A DNA stretch of 64,000 nucleotides from T3SED10-260 sp035363255 (lineage in GTDB: Bacteria; Caldisericota; Caldisericia; UBA6126), in the NCBI GenBank assembly GCA_035363255.1, contig DAOSES010000012.1:6430-70429 (forward strand), in the 5' to 3' direction. Of the stretch, positions 34,763-44,473 are shown piece after piece. The notes beneath the pieces are model-generated. The model did not search any database. It was given only the letters and a program-made list of their open reading frames with translations, and was not told the origin of the DNA. Every line of letters starts with the position of its first letter. Position 1 is the stretch's first letter. Position numbers and translations under genes: made by a program.

Positions 34763-36445
34763 ATGATGGTAAAAAAGGTCTTCGTGCATGTGGTGGTTTT
34801 TTTTATATGGTTTTCCTTTTTTTCCTTTGGCTTTGCACAAGAGGTGGCAAAACTTCTACTCACTTCCGACCAACAACAATACCTTATTGACTCCGAGTTT
34901 ATCGTAGAGCTAAAGATCGAAGGAGTACAAAAGCTTTTTGGATACTCCATCGATATCAATTATCAACAAAACCAAATGGATCTTATCAAACTGGAAGAGG
35001 GTGATTTTTTTTCTTCTCGTGGTATGGAAACCATTTTTCAACAAAAAAATGATGTAAAAGCTGGTACGATTCAACTTGCTTCCGCCATCCCCGGCAAATC
35101 CTACCACGCATCGGGAAGTGGAGTCCTGGCAAGAATTCACTTTAAAGCCAAATTTGAGGGAAATGCTTCGGTGCAGTTCACTAAAGTGATCCTAAAAGAC
35201 CCCGACTTAAATGACATGCCTTCCAGCAGCCAAAACCTTCAACTAAATTTTTATGCCGAGAAAAATGATCCCATTCTTTCGGTCGAACCTACTTTGTTGG
35301 ATTTTGGTTCGGTCGAGTTTGGCGCTCAACCCGAAAAGTCCTTTCAAGTAAAAAACATTGGTAAAGGCGAAATCAGAGGAGAAGCAGTTTCCCTTAATCC
35401 CTGGATACGTGTCCGACCCCAACAATTTACCGAAGATACTGAATTTTCGGTCGTTTTACTTACCCACACTATTGCCCCCGGAACTTCCTATACTGGTGAA
35501 ATCAAAATTAGAAGCAATGGCGGGGAGAAAAGCGTGGTGGTAAAACTATCTCTTTTCCAGGACATCCAGAGAGATCCACCCCCTCTCATCATTCTTACTC
35601 CCGACAACAATATTGTCACTCGGGAAAGTCGCTTGTTTATTCTTTGCGAAACCCATCCCGAAGCCTTCGCTTCCATAAATCAACAACGTCTTGCGGTTGA
35701 TTCCGAAGACGGTATTTTCTTTTTAAACACCACCTTAAAGGAAGGCTTAAACTCATTTGTAGTGAGTGTCTGGGATGCCTGGGACAACAAACGAAGCGAA
35801 ACTATCAATGTTACCCGCAAAACCATTCCTCCCCAAATTACAGTTTCCGAAGTTCCTTTGTTCGTTAAAGAAGAAGAGATTCAAGTCCAAGGAAAAACCG
35901 AAGCAAATGCAACCCTGTTTTTTAATCGTCAACCCGTCCAACTTGCCAAAGATGGAAGTTTCAGTGTTTCCTACAAAATAATCAACGAAATGAATCAACT
36001 GGTCTTCACTGCCGTTGACGAGTTAGGAAATGCTCGCACGGTGGTGAGAGTTTTTTTCCATCGTCCCGCCCAACCCAATGCTATCATTCTCACTGTCGGT
36101 AGCAATAGTGCCACTTTCAATGGCAGGTCCTTTCTTGTTGATGCTCCACCCATTCTCGTCCAGGGTCGTGTTATGGTTCCCATCCGGGTTATTGCCGAGA
36201 TTTTTGGAGCTGAAATCGACTGGAAAGCAGACAGCAAAACCGTTACTATTGCACTCCGCTGGGATCAAATCGTCCTTGTTGTGGGCAACAAACAAGCAAC
36301 AGTCAATGGCAAAGCTATTGCCCTTGATGCAGCTCCCTTGATCGATCAGGGGCGTTTAATGGTTCCTATACGTTTTATATCTGAAGTGTTTAAAGCCAAG
36401 GTTGAGTGGGATCAGGAGCTTAAACAAGTAACCATAAGGTTTTAG
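34763..36445 (+). CDS. Secreted multidomain surface protein: cohesin-like, Ig-like and copper-amine-oxidase-N domains
   Basis: 560-residue exported protein. A signal peptide covers about residues 1-27 (ends FGFAQ). Next is a cohesin-like domain (about 28-165: GYSIDINY, ARIHFKAKFEG), then an ASH/choice-of-anchor-like beta domain (about 170-270, DFGSVEFGAQPEKSFQVKNIGKG), two bacterial Ig-like/glucodextranase-B-like domains (about 275-440), and a C-terminal tandem copper amine oxidase N-terminal domain (about 440-560, twice VGNxxATxNG..V.. RxMVPIRxIAE). The last domain is common at the ends of clostridial surface proteins and may bind the wall. AGGAG lies before the ATG. No sortase motif or transmembrane anchor is seen. 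Confidence 0.85.
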   Translation: MMVKKVFVHVVVFFIWFSFFSFGFAQEVAKLLLTSDQQQYLIDSEFIVELKIEGVQKLFGYSIDINYQQNQMDLIKLEEGDFFSSRGMETIFQQKNDVKAGTIQLASAIPGKSYHASGSGVLARIHFKAKFEGNASVQFTKVILKDPDLNDMPSSSQNLQLNFYAEKNDPILSVEPTLLDFGSVEFGAQPEKSFQVKNIGKGEIRGEAVSLNPWIRVRPQQFTEDTEFSVVLLTHTIAPGTSYTGEIKIRSNGGEKSVVVKLSLFQDIQRDPPPLIILTPDNNIVTRESRLFILCETHPEAFASINQQRLAVDSEDGIFFLNTTLKEGLNSFVVSVWDAWDNKRSETINVTRKTIPPQITVSEVPLFVKEEEIQVQGKTEANATLFFNRQPVQLAKDGSFSVSYKIINEMNQLVFTAVDELGNARTVVRVFFHRPAQPNAIILTVGSNSATFNGRSFLVDAPPILVQGRVMVPIRVIAEIFGAEIDWKADSKTVTIALRWDQIVLVVGNKQATVNGKAIALDAAPLIDQGRLMVPIRFISEVFKAKVEWDQELKQVTIRF

Positions 36446-36446
36446 T

Positions 36447-37313
36447 ATGTCCGAACCCAGCAATCATCCTCCCCGTCTAAAAGTATTCATACCTGGTCTG
36501 GTCATTGGCAGTGTTATTGATGCTTTCGGTTATGCGCTTTTTCTTATTCCCAACAAACTCACTCTTGGAGGAGTTGCGGGTATTGCAATCATCCTTCACC
36601 ATTTGTGGGGCCTGCCTGTAGGGGTCATGTATTTTATTCTCAATATTCCAATTTTTCTCTGGGCTTTCACCAAACTACACAATCGAACCGTTTGGAGTAC
36701 TTTTTTATCCATTGCCATCAATGCAGCTGCCATAGATCTCATCGCTTTCTTTTTTCATAAAAGCGGAATGACCACCGATATCCTTCTTGCAGCTATCTAT
36801 GGATCCGCTTTGTCTGGGCTTGGGATTGGCATCACATTTCGTTCCCGTGCTTCCCTGGGGGGCACCGACTTACTCGCACAAATCATTCACAACTTCACTC
36901 ATCTTCCCTTTGGTCAGATTGTCATGATGATTGATGCTTTGGTGGTTATTTCTGCTGCCATTATCTTCCGAAATGCAGAATTAGTCTTGTTTCCTTTGTT
37001 GGGTTTATTTATCCTTGGCAAAGTGATTGATGTGGTGCAGGAAGGTTTTTCAAGCTCTAAAGCAGCTATTATTGTCACCTCAAAAGAAGACGATATCCGT
37101 CGTTTCATCCTGGAAGATATCGGAAGAGGAGTTACTATCCTGGAAGGTCGTGGAGGATTTACTCAGGAAGGTAAAAGTGTATTGCTCTGTGCTTTTGCGC
37201 AAAAACAGGTGAGTTTTTTTAAAAATCATCTAAAACTCATCGATCCAAGCGCTTTTATCATAATTGGTACCACTGATGAAGTAATAGGTGAGGGATTTGA
37301 AAAGCGATTTTAA
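36447..37313 (+). CDS. YitT family membrane protein
   Basis: 288-residue protein of the YitT/DUF161 family with five or six transmembrane helices and a C-terminal cytoplasmic DUF2179 domain. Typical segments are NKLTLGGVAGIAIILHHLWGLPVG, FRSRASLGGTDLLAQII and, in the DUF2179 part, GRGVTILEGRGGFT. Function is unknown, widely suggested to be transport. It begins one base after the surface-protein stop and overlaps ftsE, so it may be transcribed with the cell-division genes. Confidence 0.92.
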   Translation: MSEPSNHPPRLKVFIPGLVIGSVIDAFGYALFLIPNKLTLGGVAGIAIILHHLWGLPVGVMYFILNIPIFLWAFTKLHNRTVWSTFLSIAINAAAIDLIAFFFHKSGMTTDILLAAIYGSALSGLGIGITFRSRASLGGTDLLAQIIHNFTHLPFGQIVMMIDALVVISAAIIFRNAELVLFPLLGLFILGKVIDVVQEGFSSSKAAIIVTSKEDDIRRFILEDIGRGVTILEGRGGFTQEGKSVLLCAFAQKQVSFFKNHLKLIDPSAFIIIGTTDEVIGEGFEKRF

Positions 37314-37998
37314 TTGCGATGATACCAAAAAAGTACTGGTTGCCAGCGATCTAGTAAAAAAGTATCCTCCAAAGCATCTTGCTCTTGATCATGTCAGTTT
37401 TTCGGTTAGTCAAGGGGAGTTTATCTTTGTAGTGGGGCGATCAGGAGCTGGCAAAACAACTCTATTCCGCCTTTTATCCAAGCAAGAGGAAGCCGATGAG
37501 GGCCAAATACTTCTGGATGGAAAGGACATCACTAAAATTCCTCCCTCAAAGGGTTTCCTGGTTCGAAGAAATCTGGGAGTGGTTTATCAGGATTTCAAGC
37601 TCATCAACTACAAAACGGTATATGAAAATGTATCCTTTGCACTTGAAGTACAGGGGGTACCTGACAGAAAAATCAGAAAAAAAGTGGATGAAGTTTTGCA
37701 AATAGTTGATTTGAGCCACCGTAAAAAATCACTACCCCTTACCCTCTCTGGAGGGGAACAACAACGAGTCGCAATTGCAAGAGCTCTGGTCAATCGTCCT
37801 GTGCTTTTGTTTGCTGACGAACCTACTGGAAATCTCGACTGGGAAACTTCCTGGGAAATCTTAAAACTATTTATGGCGATCAATCATCTTGGCACCACCA
37901 TTGTGATGGCTACTCACAACGAAAAACTGCTTCAAACTATGAGGCTTCGCACTATCGTTTTAGATCAAGGAAAGAAGAGCGATGAGATTTTTTATTGA
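37288..37998 (+). CDS. ftsE: Cell division ATP-binding protein FtsE
   Basis: 236-residue ABC ATPase that drives FtsX and thereby activates a wall hydrolase. Walker A GRSGAGKT (50-57), Q-loop VVYQDFKLI, signature LSGGEQQR (153-160) and Walker B LLFADEPTGNLD are intact. The GTG at 37288 and a TTG at 37297 are both possible starts; neither has an ideal ribosome site and both lie inside the YitT gene. Residues before about 16 form a short extension not usual in FtsE. Confidence 0.95.
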   Translation: MRDLKSDFNCDDTKKVLVASDLVKKYPPKHLALDHVSFSVSQGEFIFVVGRSGAGKTTLFRLLSKQEEADEGQILLDGKDITKIPPSKGFLVRRNLGVVYQDFKLINYKTVYENVSFALEVQGVPDRKIRKKVDEVLQIVDLSHRKKSLPLTLSGGEQQRVAIARALVNRPVLLFADEPTGNLDWETSWEILKLFMAINHLGTTIVMATHNEKLLQTMRLRTIVLDQGKKSDEIFY

Positions 37999-38854
37999 CC
38001 TTCGCAGAGAGCTAAAAGAAGCTCTTACTGCTTTCAAACGCAATGGACTCATTAGTCTGGGGTGTATTGTAATATCTACGGTAGCCCTTTTCTCCTTTTC
38101 CCTTATTTTGCTGATTGCGATATACGTTAGGTTTGGCACTGTATCCATAGGAGATCGACTCAATGTCACTGCTTTTTTTGAAGTCACCCAGTCCCAGGAA
38201 GACATCAACACCCGTATTCTTGAGATCAAAAATCTGCCCTATGTCAAACAAGTTAGCTATGTTTCCCCACAAGAAGCTCTGGATGAGCTGAAAAAAAAGT
38301 TTTCGGGGCTTGATATTGATGAAAGCCCGATTCCTCCCTCGCTTCGTATTATTCCATCTGATTCTTCGCTAGTTCCTGTTTTGGTCAGCGAACTTAAAGA
38401 AATGGAAGGTATTTCCTCTGTCACCGATATATCCGAAGCTGCCAACAATTTTTTTGGTATCATTCAGATTGGCAGTGTCTTGGGAATAGCTTTATTATTG
38501 ATATTTTTTGCTGGTTTTCTTTTTATTGTTACCGCTTCCACCAGTATCTCCATTTTTTCATTTCGAAAAGAGATCGAGATTATGCAACTGGTGGGTGCTT
38601 CACGGGCTTTCGTTCGCAATCCCTTTATCTTTTTGGGAAGTCTTTATGGATTTTTAGGCGCTTTACTAGCGTCATTGTTGCTTTTACCCTCCCATCAACG
38701 GATCGACAATTTTTATCATGCCTTTGTGGCCTTTGATCCCATCCCTCTCGATCAGTTTAATATCCTGGGTCAGATTATTGCTTTGACTCTGGTGGTGGGG
38801 GTGTTAACAGGAATGATTTCCGCTGCCCAATCGGTGCGAAGGTATCTGAAATGA
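37982..38854 (+). CDS. ftsX: Cell division protein FtsX
   Basis: 290-residue membrane protein with a cytoplasmic N-terminus (REALTAFKRNG), one helix, an extracytoplasmic loop (about 60-165, containing VKQVSYVSPQEALDELKKKFSG) and three C-terminal helices in the FtsX/MacB fold (FSFRKEIEIMQLVGASRAFVRNPF). It works with FtsE to activate the LytM-domain protein encoded next. It overlaps both neighbours, fitting one translational unit. Confidence 0.95.
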   Translation: MRFFIDLRRELKEALTAFKRNGLISLGCIVISTVALFSFSLILLIAIYVRFGTVSIGDRLNVTAFFEVTQSQEDINTRILEIKNLPYVKQVSYVSPQEALDELKKKFSGLDIDESPIPPSLRIIPSDSSLVPVLVSELKEMEGISSVTDISEAANNFFGIIQIGSVLGIALLLIFFAGFLFIVTASTSISIFSFRKEIEIMQLVGASRAFVRNPFIFLGSLYGFLGALLASLLLLPSHQRIDNFYHAFVAFDPIPLDQFNILGQIIALTLVVGVLTGMISAAQSVRRYLK

Positions 38855-40032
38855 AGTTGAAGATTGTCTTATGTTTGCTTTTACTGCTAAGCTTGAGCTT
38901 CTGTCCCCAACTTTTTCCCAAAGTTCATTCCGTTGACAAAATCGCAGAATTGGATCGTCAAAAAAAAGAATTAGAAAAGAAAAAGGGAGATTTGGAGTCA
39001 AAGATAGCTCGTGACAACCAACTCATCAAAGAGCTTACCTACAGCGAAAACACTCTATCCGAAGAGCTGAACCAACTCGAAGTAACATTGCAACAAACCG
39101 GGCAGGAAATCGAACTAATGAAACTTGAAGAAGAATTATTACGAGTGCAATATGTGCGAAGTTTGGAAGAGAGCCAAATTCTGCGATCTTCGATTGAGGA
39201 AAAAGAAAAGCGATCCAATGAATTGATCGTAACCCTCTACAAAAACTATATGCTAAACTATACCGCCTACCTTCTTTCTTCCAAATCCATCAACGAGATT
39301 ATCGACAACAGTCTTTTTCTGCAATATTTGTTTGAGGCTGATAAGCATTATTTTATCAAGCTCAAACAAGAAAAAGCTCAATTGGAAGACAACAAACTTA
39401 AAGAAATTGTCTTACAAGAAAACCTTTATCAGAAAAAATCCGAAAAAGAAAAGAAAGAAGAAGAACTCACCTTGCTTGCAAAAGACAAGGAAACACAAAT
39501 TAATGAAATCACTCATCGGAAGCAAATGACTGCTGCTGAAAGAGAGCAAGACCTCCGTCAATACGATGCAATTGACGCACAGATTCGAGAAGTAATACGA
39601 CTTCGCGCAGAAGAAATCCTACGCCAGAAGGTTTCCATGACCCCCATGGGACCAGTGATCTGGCCTTTGGCAGGATATGTTTCCTCGCCTTTTGGAATGC
39701 GCATGCACCCCATCTTTGGAGTCAACCGAATGCACACTGGAATCGATATCGATGCCCCCCTAGGTTCTCCTATTGTTACAGCAGCAAGAGGTGTGGTGGC
39801 TTTTTCAGGATGGTTGGGGGGCTATGGAAACACGGTCATTGTGCAACATGATCAGATCCATACCACCTTGTATGCCCATTTGAACAGCTTACCAGTTGAC
39901 AAAGATCAAGATCTTGAGCAAGGCGAAGTGTTGGGTTATGTAGGCATGACAGGTTGGACTACCGGACCCCATTTGCATTTTGAGATCAGGAAAAATGGCG
40001 ATCCTGTCAATCCTGCCTCATATCTACCCTAA
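38851..40032 (+). CDS. EnvC-like murein hydrolase activator or peptidase, coiled coil plus M23 domain
   Basis: 393-residue exported protein: N-terminal signal (about 1-27), long coiled coil (about 30-255, rich in Glu, Lys and Gln) and a C-terminal LytM/M23 domain. The zinc and catalytic residues are all present (MHPIFGVNRMHTGIDID, YAHLNSL, GPHLHFEIR), so unlike E. coli EnvC it should be an active endopeptidase. The coiled coil is the likely contact to the FtsX loop. It starts by ATGA overlap with ftsX. Confidence 0.93.
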   Translation: MKLKIVLCLLLLLSLSFCPQLFPKVHSVDKIAELDRQKKELEKKKGDLESKIARDNQLIKELTYSENTLSEELNQLEVTLQQTGQEIELMKLEEELLRVQYVRSLEESQILRSSIEEKEKRSNELIVTLYKNYMLNYTAYLLSSKSINEIIDNSLFLQYLFEADKHYFIKLKQEKAQLEDNKLKEIVLQENLYQKKSEKEKKEEELTLLAKDKETQINEITHRKQMTAAEREQDLRQYDAIDAQIREVIRLRAEEILRQKVSMTPMGPVIWPLAGYVSSPFGMRMHPIFGVNRMHTGIDIDAPLGSPIVTAARGVVAFSGWLGGYGNTVIVQHDQIHTTLYAHLNSLPVDKDQDLEQGEVLGYVGMTGWTTGPHLHFEIRKNGDPVNPASYLP

Positions 40033-40133
40033 ACTAATCTTTTGCTTTGATTTGAATCCCTTTTGAGTAATGGATATAGTTATATTTTATGGTTTTTAAA
40101 ATTGTGCAATAGTAGGAAGCAGGAACTGGAAGA

Positions 40134-41270
40134 ATGAAAAAAATATCGTGGTTGGTCGCAAGCATTACGGGCGTCTTAGTTGTTGCCTCTTTTTTTGGAG
40201 GATATACCCTTGCAACCCATCAACAAAAATTATTAGCAAGCCCTTTGAGTCGTTATGTCATGCAAGTGGTTCAAAATGAATATATCGATCCCTATACTGA
40301 TGAGATGCTCGCAAGAGGTATTGTGTATGGCACGGGTGATCCCTTCAGCATGTATTTTACAAAAGAAGAATACCAGGCTTTTGAAGCTCAACTTTCTGAA
40401 AAGTATGTAGGGATAGGTGTCTTGATATCTGAGCAAGAAGGACGCCTTGTGATTATGAAGGTTTTCCCAGGCTCTCCCGCAGAAAAAGGGGGAATCATAC
40501 CTTTGATGGAAATCATTCGTGTAGGAGATCAAGTGGTCTTCCAGCAGGGTTTGGAAAAAGCTGCCCAGTTAATACGTGGCCCGGTCGGAACCTGGGTCAA
40601 GATCACTGTCAAAGAGGGCGAAGTCGAAAAAGAGTTTTCCCTGATGCGGGATCATGTCGTCATTGAAACGGTGGAAAGTCGCTGGTTTGAGGGTGACATA
40701 GCCTACATTCGTATCGTATCGTTTAACTTTGGTTCTGCCAAACACTTTCACGAGATCATCAAACCATTACTATCCAAAAAACCCAAAGCCCTTATCCTGG
40801 ATTTGAGAGACAATAGTGGAGGCGTATTGGACGAAACCATCCATGTTGCCGAAGCCTTATTGCCTTCTAATTCTGTGCTACTTCAAACTCGTGGAAGAGA
40901 CAAGGTCTTGAGTGAAGTTCGAATCGGACAAAGCACTCCTATTCAGATCCCCTTGTTTGTCTTAGTAAATCGAAACTCAGCTTCTGCTGCTGAAGTGCTT
41001 GCCGGAGCTATACAGGATTTGAAAGTAGGAACTCTCATTGGAGAAAAAACTTATGGTAAGGCTTCGATTCAAAAGATCTTTCCCGTTCCTTTACAAGGAT
41101 CTGCAATCAAACTCACTATTCAAAAATACCTTACTCCTGCCGGAAGAGATATCAATCGCAATGGCATTGATCCAGATATTCTGTTCAAGGATTTACCTGA
41201 AACATCCCCCACAACTTCGGATGTCTATCTCGAAGGCGTATTGAATTTTATACTTCAAAAAGGTCAGTAA
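40134..41270 (+). CDS. C-terminal processing peptidase CtpA, S41A family
   Basis: 378-residue exported serine protease. N-terminal signal anchor (about 5-25), a PDZ domain (about 90-165, GIGVLISEQEGRLVIMKVFPGSPAEKGGI) and the S41 catalytic domain with Ser282 in NRNSASAAEV and Lys309 in EKTYGKASIQ. The 27-residue Ser-Lys spacing is normal. Such proteases trim or degrade envelope proteins and often sit next to ftsEX-envC, where they may control levels of the hydrolase. A 100-base gap separates it from the M23 gene; I see no clear promoter there. Confidence 0.95.
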   Translation: MKKISWLVASITGVLVVASFFGGYTLATHQQKLLASPLSRYVMQVVQNEYIDPYTDEMLARGIVYGTGDPFSMYFTKEEYQAFEAQLSEKYVGIGVLISEQEGRLVIMKVFPGSPAEKGGIIPLMEIIRVGDQVVFQQGLEKAAQLIRGPVGTWVKITVKEGEVEKEFSLMRDHVVIETVESRWFEGDIAYIRIVSFNFGSAKHFHEIIKPLLSKKPKALILDLRDNSGGVLDETIHVAEALLPSNSVLLQTRGRDKVLSEVRIGQSTPIQIPLFVLVNRNSASAAEVLAGAIQDLKVGTLIGEKTYGKASIQKIFPVPLQGSAIKLTIQKYLTPAGRDINRNGIDPDILFKDLPETSPTTSDVYLEGVLNFILQKGQ

Positions 41271-41285
41271 AAGGGGCGAAACACG

Positions 41286-43895
41286 ATGAGTCTTACCCAC
41301 TGGATTAGTACCTCTATCGATGAAATTGCCGCAGATTTAAACACCGACAAAGTGAATGGTTTGAGCGAAAAGGAGGCAGAAAGACGACTTCTTCAATATG
41401 GTCCCAACCAAATTACAGAAGAAAAACTAAAAACTCCCTGGGAGATACTGCTTGCTCAATTTAAAAGTCTTTTAATCATTATTCTCCTATTTGCAGCTTT
41501 GAGTTCGTTTGCTTTTGGAGATTGGATAGAAGCTTTAGCAATTTTGCTGGTAGTAATACTCAATGCTATCCTTGGTTTTGTACAGGAATATCGCGCTGAT
41601 CAATCTGTCAAAGCCCTAAAAAAAATGTTAACCCAAACTTCTCGAGTTTTTCGGGAGGGCTCACTCAAAGAAATTGCATATGCCAAACTGGTGCCTGGTG
41701 ATATCATTAGCATTGAATGCGGCGATAAAATCCCAGCAGATGTAAGGCTTTTTGATACTGTGTCTTTTCAGGTTGACGAGTCCATGCTGACTGGTGAATC
41801 GATGTCCATCATGAAGTGCTCGAACCCCATAAAACTTGATCAAGCGAGTTTGGGGGATATGCACAATCTTGGTTTTATGGGCACCATTGTCTTAAACGGC
41901 AGAGCAACAGCTTTGGTGCTTCGCACTGGACTAAACACTGAATTAGGCAAAATAGCTGCCTTAACTCAACAAGTCAAGCAAGAAAAAACGCCTCTCGAAG
42001 AAAAGATGGAGTTGTTTTCGAAGCGTTTGAGCCTGCTTCTTGGTTTGCTTTGTGCTGTGATTTTTGTGATGTATTTTTTCCGTTCGGGACTCAATATTAG
42101 TTCTCTTCGTGCGAGCTTTATCTTTGCAATATCGCTTGCTGTAGCAGCTATTCCTGAAAGTCTTCCTGCAGTCACCACCATCGTCCTTTCTTCTGGTGTG
42201 CATCGCATGAGCAAGAAAAATGCGGTAACCCGAAAACTTTCTTCGGTTGAAACCCTTGGTTCCACCACAGTTATCTGTACCGACAAAACTGGAACCATCA
42301 CCGAAAACAAAATGCGTGCTACTGCTATGATCACCATGGAACAGGAATGGCACGATCCCCAGGAATATCCCGAGTTTTCTGTTGCTGCCCAATGGCTGAG
42401 AAGAGTGTTTTATTTTAACAATGATTCCCGTATTGAAGCTGAACGGCGCATGGGTGATCCGACTGAGCTGGCGCTCCTCGATTTTGCTTGGGATTTGGAT
42501 CAAAACTATCATGATATCAGATTTAAGCGTTTGCATGAAATCCCTTTTGATTCGGTTCGAAAAAGAATGCTTACTGTTCATCAGATAGATCAGACTGTTT
42601 TCGTTGCTGTTAAAGGGGCTTATGAAAATATTGCTGATCAGTGCTCAAGTGTTTTCCAGGGAGACAAAATGATTCCATTCACCCCTGATCTTCGATCTAC
42701 CCTGGATAAAAAAGTCAAAGAACTGGCTCAAAAAGGTTTTCGCTTGTTGGCAGCTACGCTCAAAGTTACTCCCAATAAAGACGAGTGGACCGAAGAAAAT
42801 TTATGCATGCTTGGCTTGCTCGCAATGAGAGATCCGATTCGAGCTGAAGTCCCCAAAGCTATTGAAAAATGCCGTTTGGCAGGAATTCGAGTTATCATGC
42901 TAACTGGAGATCACATTGACACTGCTGCTGCTTATGCCCGAGAGCTCAACATGATTTCGGAACAGGGCAAAGTATATAATCATTTCGAGATGGAAGCCAT
43001 GAACGATGATCAACTCAAAGACCTCTTAAAAACAGATGCAGTGTTTGCTCGAATTACCCCAGAAGATAAATACCGAGTGGTTTCTTTGCTTAAAGATTCA
43101 GGAGAAATCGTTGCTATGACGGGGGATGGCGTAAATGATGCCCCAGCGTTGAGGAAAGCAGATATTGGAGTAGCAATGGGTATCCGTGGTACCGATTTGG
43201 CTCGGGAAGTTTCCGAGTTGGTCTTGTTGGATGACAACTTTGCCACCATTGTAAATGCTATCGAAGAGGGTCGGAAAATATATGACAATATCAAAAAAAC
43301 TATCTTTTTCCTCCTTTCCTGCAATTTTGGTGAAATTCTTCTTGTCCTTGGCGCGCTCATGCTTTCTCTTCCCATGCCCCTAAGCCCCCTTCATCTGCTT
43401 TGGTTAAACCTGATTACGGATAGTTTTCCAGCCTTAGCCCTTGGTTTGGAACGTGCGGAAAGAAATGTGATGAAACCACGGCAAAAAAAGCAAAGTGATA
43501 TCATGAACCCCTCCTTTTTTGGGGGAATTCTTTTTCAAGCTTTGTTTATAGGTTCGGGTGCTCTATTTATCTTTGTTCGACATCTTTCTCACGGTTTGCT
43601 CGAAGCAATTACCGTTTGTTTTGCAGGTTTGGTGCTTATTGAGCTTCTAAGAGCTCTTTCAGCCAGATCTCAAAATGATCTACTGATTCGGATGGGTGTG
43701 TTTTCCAATCTGAGTATGATTGGAGCTCAAGCCCTTTCCTTTTTATTTTTACTATTAGCGATGTATGGCCCTTTAGCCAGACTACTCTTTGAGTCAGTCC
43801 CACTTAATGCTCCTCAATGGATCGAAGTTTTCCTGGTGGCAGTTTTTGTTTTACTTATGTCTGAGCTCAGGAAATTGGTATGGAAGATCAACTAA
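41286..43895 (+). CDS. P-type calcium-transporting ATPase (PII type)
   Basis: 869-residue cation pump of the SERCA/PMR1-like group. The phosphorylated Asp333 lies in DKTGTITEN, the ATP-binding FDSVRKRM and KGAYENI segments and TGDGVNDAPAL hinge are present, and transmembrane helix four has PESLPAV (usual PEGLPAV). Helix six holds LNLITDSFPALALG, whose Asn and Asp ligate calcium in this family, favouring calcium over other cations. A cation ATPase N-terminal domain starts the protein. The end overlaps gmk by 16 bases. Confidence 0.92.
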   Translation: MSLTHWISTSIDEIAADLNTDKVNGLSEKEAERRLLQYGPNQITEEKLKTPWEILLAQFKSLLIIILLFAALSSFAFGDWIEALAILLVVILNAILGFVQEYRADQSVKALKKMLTQTSRVFREGSLKEIAYAKLVPGDIISIECGDKIPADVRLFDTVSFQVDESMLTGESMSIMKCSNPIKLDQASLGDMHNLGFMGTIVLNGRATALVLRTGLNTELGKIAALTQQVKQEKTPLEEKMELFSKRLSLLLGLLCAVIFVMYFFRSGLNISSLRASFIFAISLAVAAIPESLPAVTTIVLSSGVHRMSKKNAVTRKLSSVETLGSTTVICTDKTGTITENKMRATAMITMEQEWHDPQEYPEFSVAAQWLRRVFYFNNDSRIEAERRMGDPTELALLDFAWDLDQNYHDIRFKRLHEIPFDSVRKRMLTVHQIDQTVFVAVKGAYENIADQCSSVFQGDKMIPFTPDLRSTLDKKVKELAQKGFRLLAATLKVTPNKDEWTEENLCMLGLLAMRDPIRAEVPKAIEKCRLAGIRVIMLTGDHIDTAAAYARELNMISEQGKVYNHFEMEAMNDDQLKDLLKTDAVFARITPEDKYRVVSLLKDSGEIVAMTGDGVNDAPALRKADIGVAMGIRGTDLAREVSELVLLDDNFATIVNAIEEGRKIYDNIKKTIFFLLSCNFGEILLVLGALMLSLPMPLSPLHLLWLNLITDSFPALALGLERAERNVMKPRQKKQSDIMNPSFFGGILFQALFIGSGALFIFVRHLSHGLLEAITVCFAGLVLIELLRALSARSQNDLLIRMGVFSNLSMIGAQALSFLFLLLAMYGPLARLLFESVPLNAPQWIEVFLVAVFVLLMSELRKLVWKIN

Positions 43896-44473
43896 ACACC
43901 TGCCCAAAAAAAACCAGCCTTATAGTGATCTCTGGACCCTCAGGAGTAGGGAAAGCAACAATATCCCAAGCATTACTCAAAGCTAATCCGGAAATCAAAC
44001 TTTCCCTATCCGCCACCACACGAAAAGCAAGAAAGGGTGAAATGGATGGATTGGATTACTATTTTATCAGCAAGGAGCAATTTCTTGAAAAAATAAAGAA
44101 AAACCAGTTTCTTGAGTGGGCCATGGTTCATGGAAATTACTATGGCACTCCTCTGGAAGCCGTGAACTCTCAATTGGTATCTAGTCATGTTTTGCTTGAA
44201 ATTGATATTCAAGGGGGATGCAGGGTCAAAGAACTCTTTGGAAAGCGGTGCATTACTTTTTTTATCCTTCCCCCAAGTTTTGATGAATTATTGCATCGAC
44301 TCAACAAAAGGGGATCAGAGACTCCAAGCGAGATTGAAAGGCGATTGGAAACTGCACGTCTTGAATTGTTGCGTCAAGATGAGTATGATTATACCATTAT
44401 TAATGATGATATAGATCGGGCTGTGAACCAGATATTAATGATTTTAAAGGGGAGGCTATGCATTGAAGAATGA
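43880..44473 (+). CDS. gmk: Guanylate kinase Gmk
   Basis: 197-residue kinase forming GDP from GMP. P-loop GPSGVGKAT (19-27; Ala instead of the common Gly/Ser after Lys), the GMP-binding SATTRKARKGEMDGLDYYF segment and the WAMVHGNYYGTP and LLEIDIQG motifs are present. AGGAAA precedes the ATG. Directly followed by an omega-like gene, a classical neighbour. Confidence 0.96.
   Translation: MEDQLNTCPKKTSLIVISGPSGVGKATISQALLKANPEIKLSLSATTRKARKGEMDGLDYYFISKEQFLEKIKKNQFLEWAMVHGNYYGTPLEAVNSQLVSSHVLLEIDIQGGCRVKELFGKRCITFFILPPSFDELLHRLNKRGSETPSEIERRLETARLELLRQDEYDYTIINDDIDRAVNQILMILKGRLCIEE
44446..44465 (+). promoter_or_regulatory. Ribosome binding site that fixes a TTG start for rpoZ
   Basis: AAAGGGGAGG at 44446-44455 lies inside the end of gmk, seven bases before TTG 44463. 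No ATG or GTG in the same frame has a comparable site, so TTG is the likely start codon. Confidence 0.75.

Noticed and set aside
41961..42581. 206-residue minus-strand frame inside the P-type ATPase gene
   Set aside because: Antisense to conserved catalytic sequence including DKTGT; composition is typical of a shadow frame.
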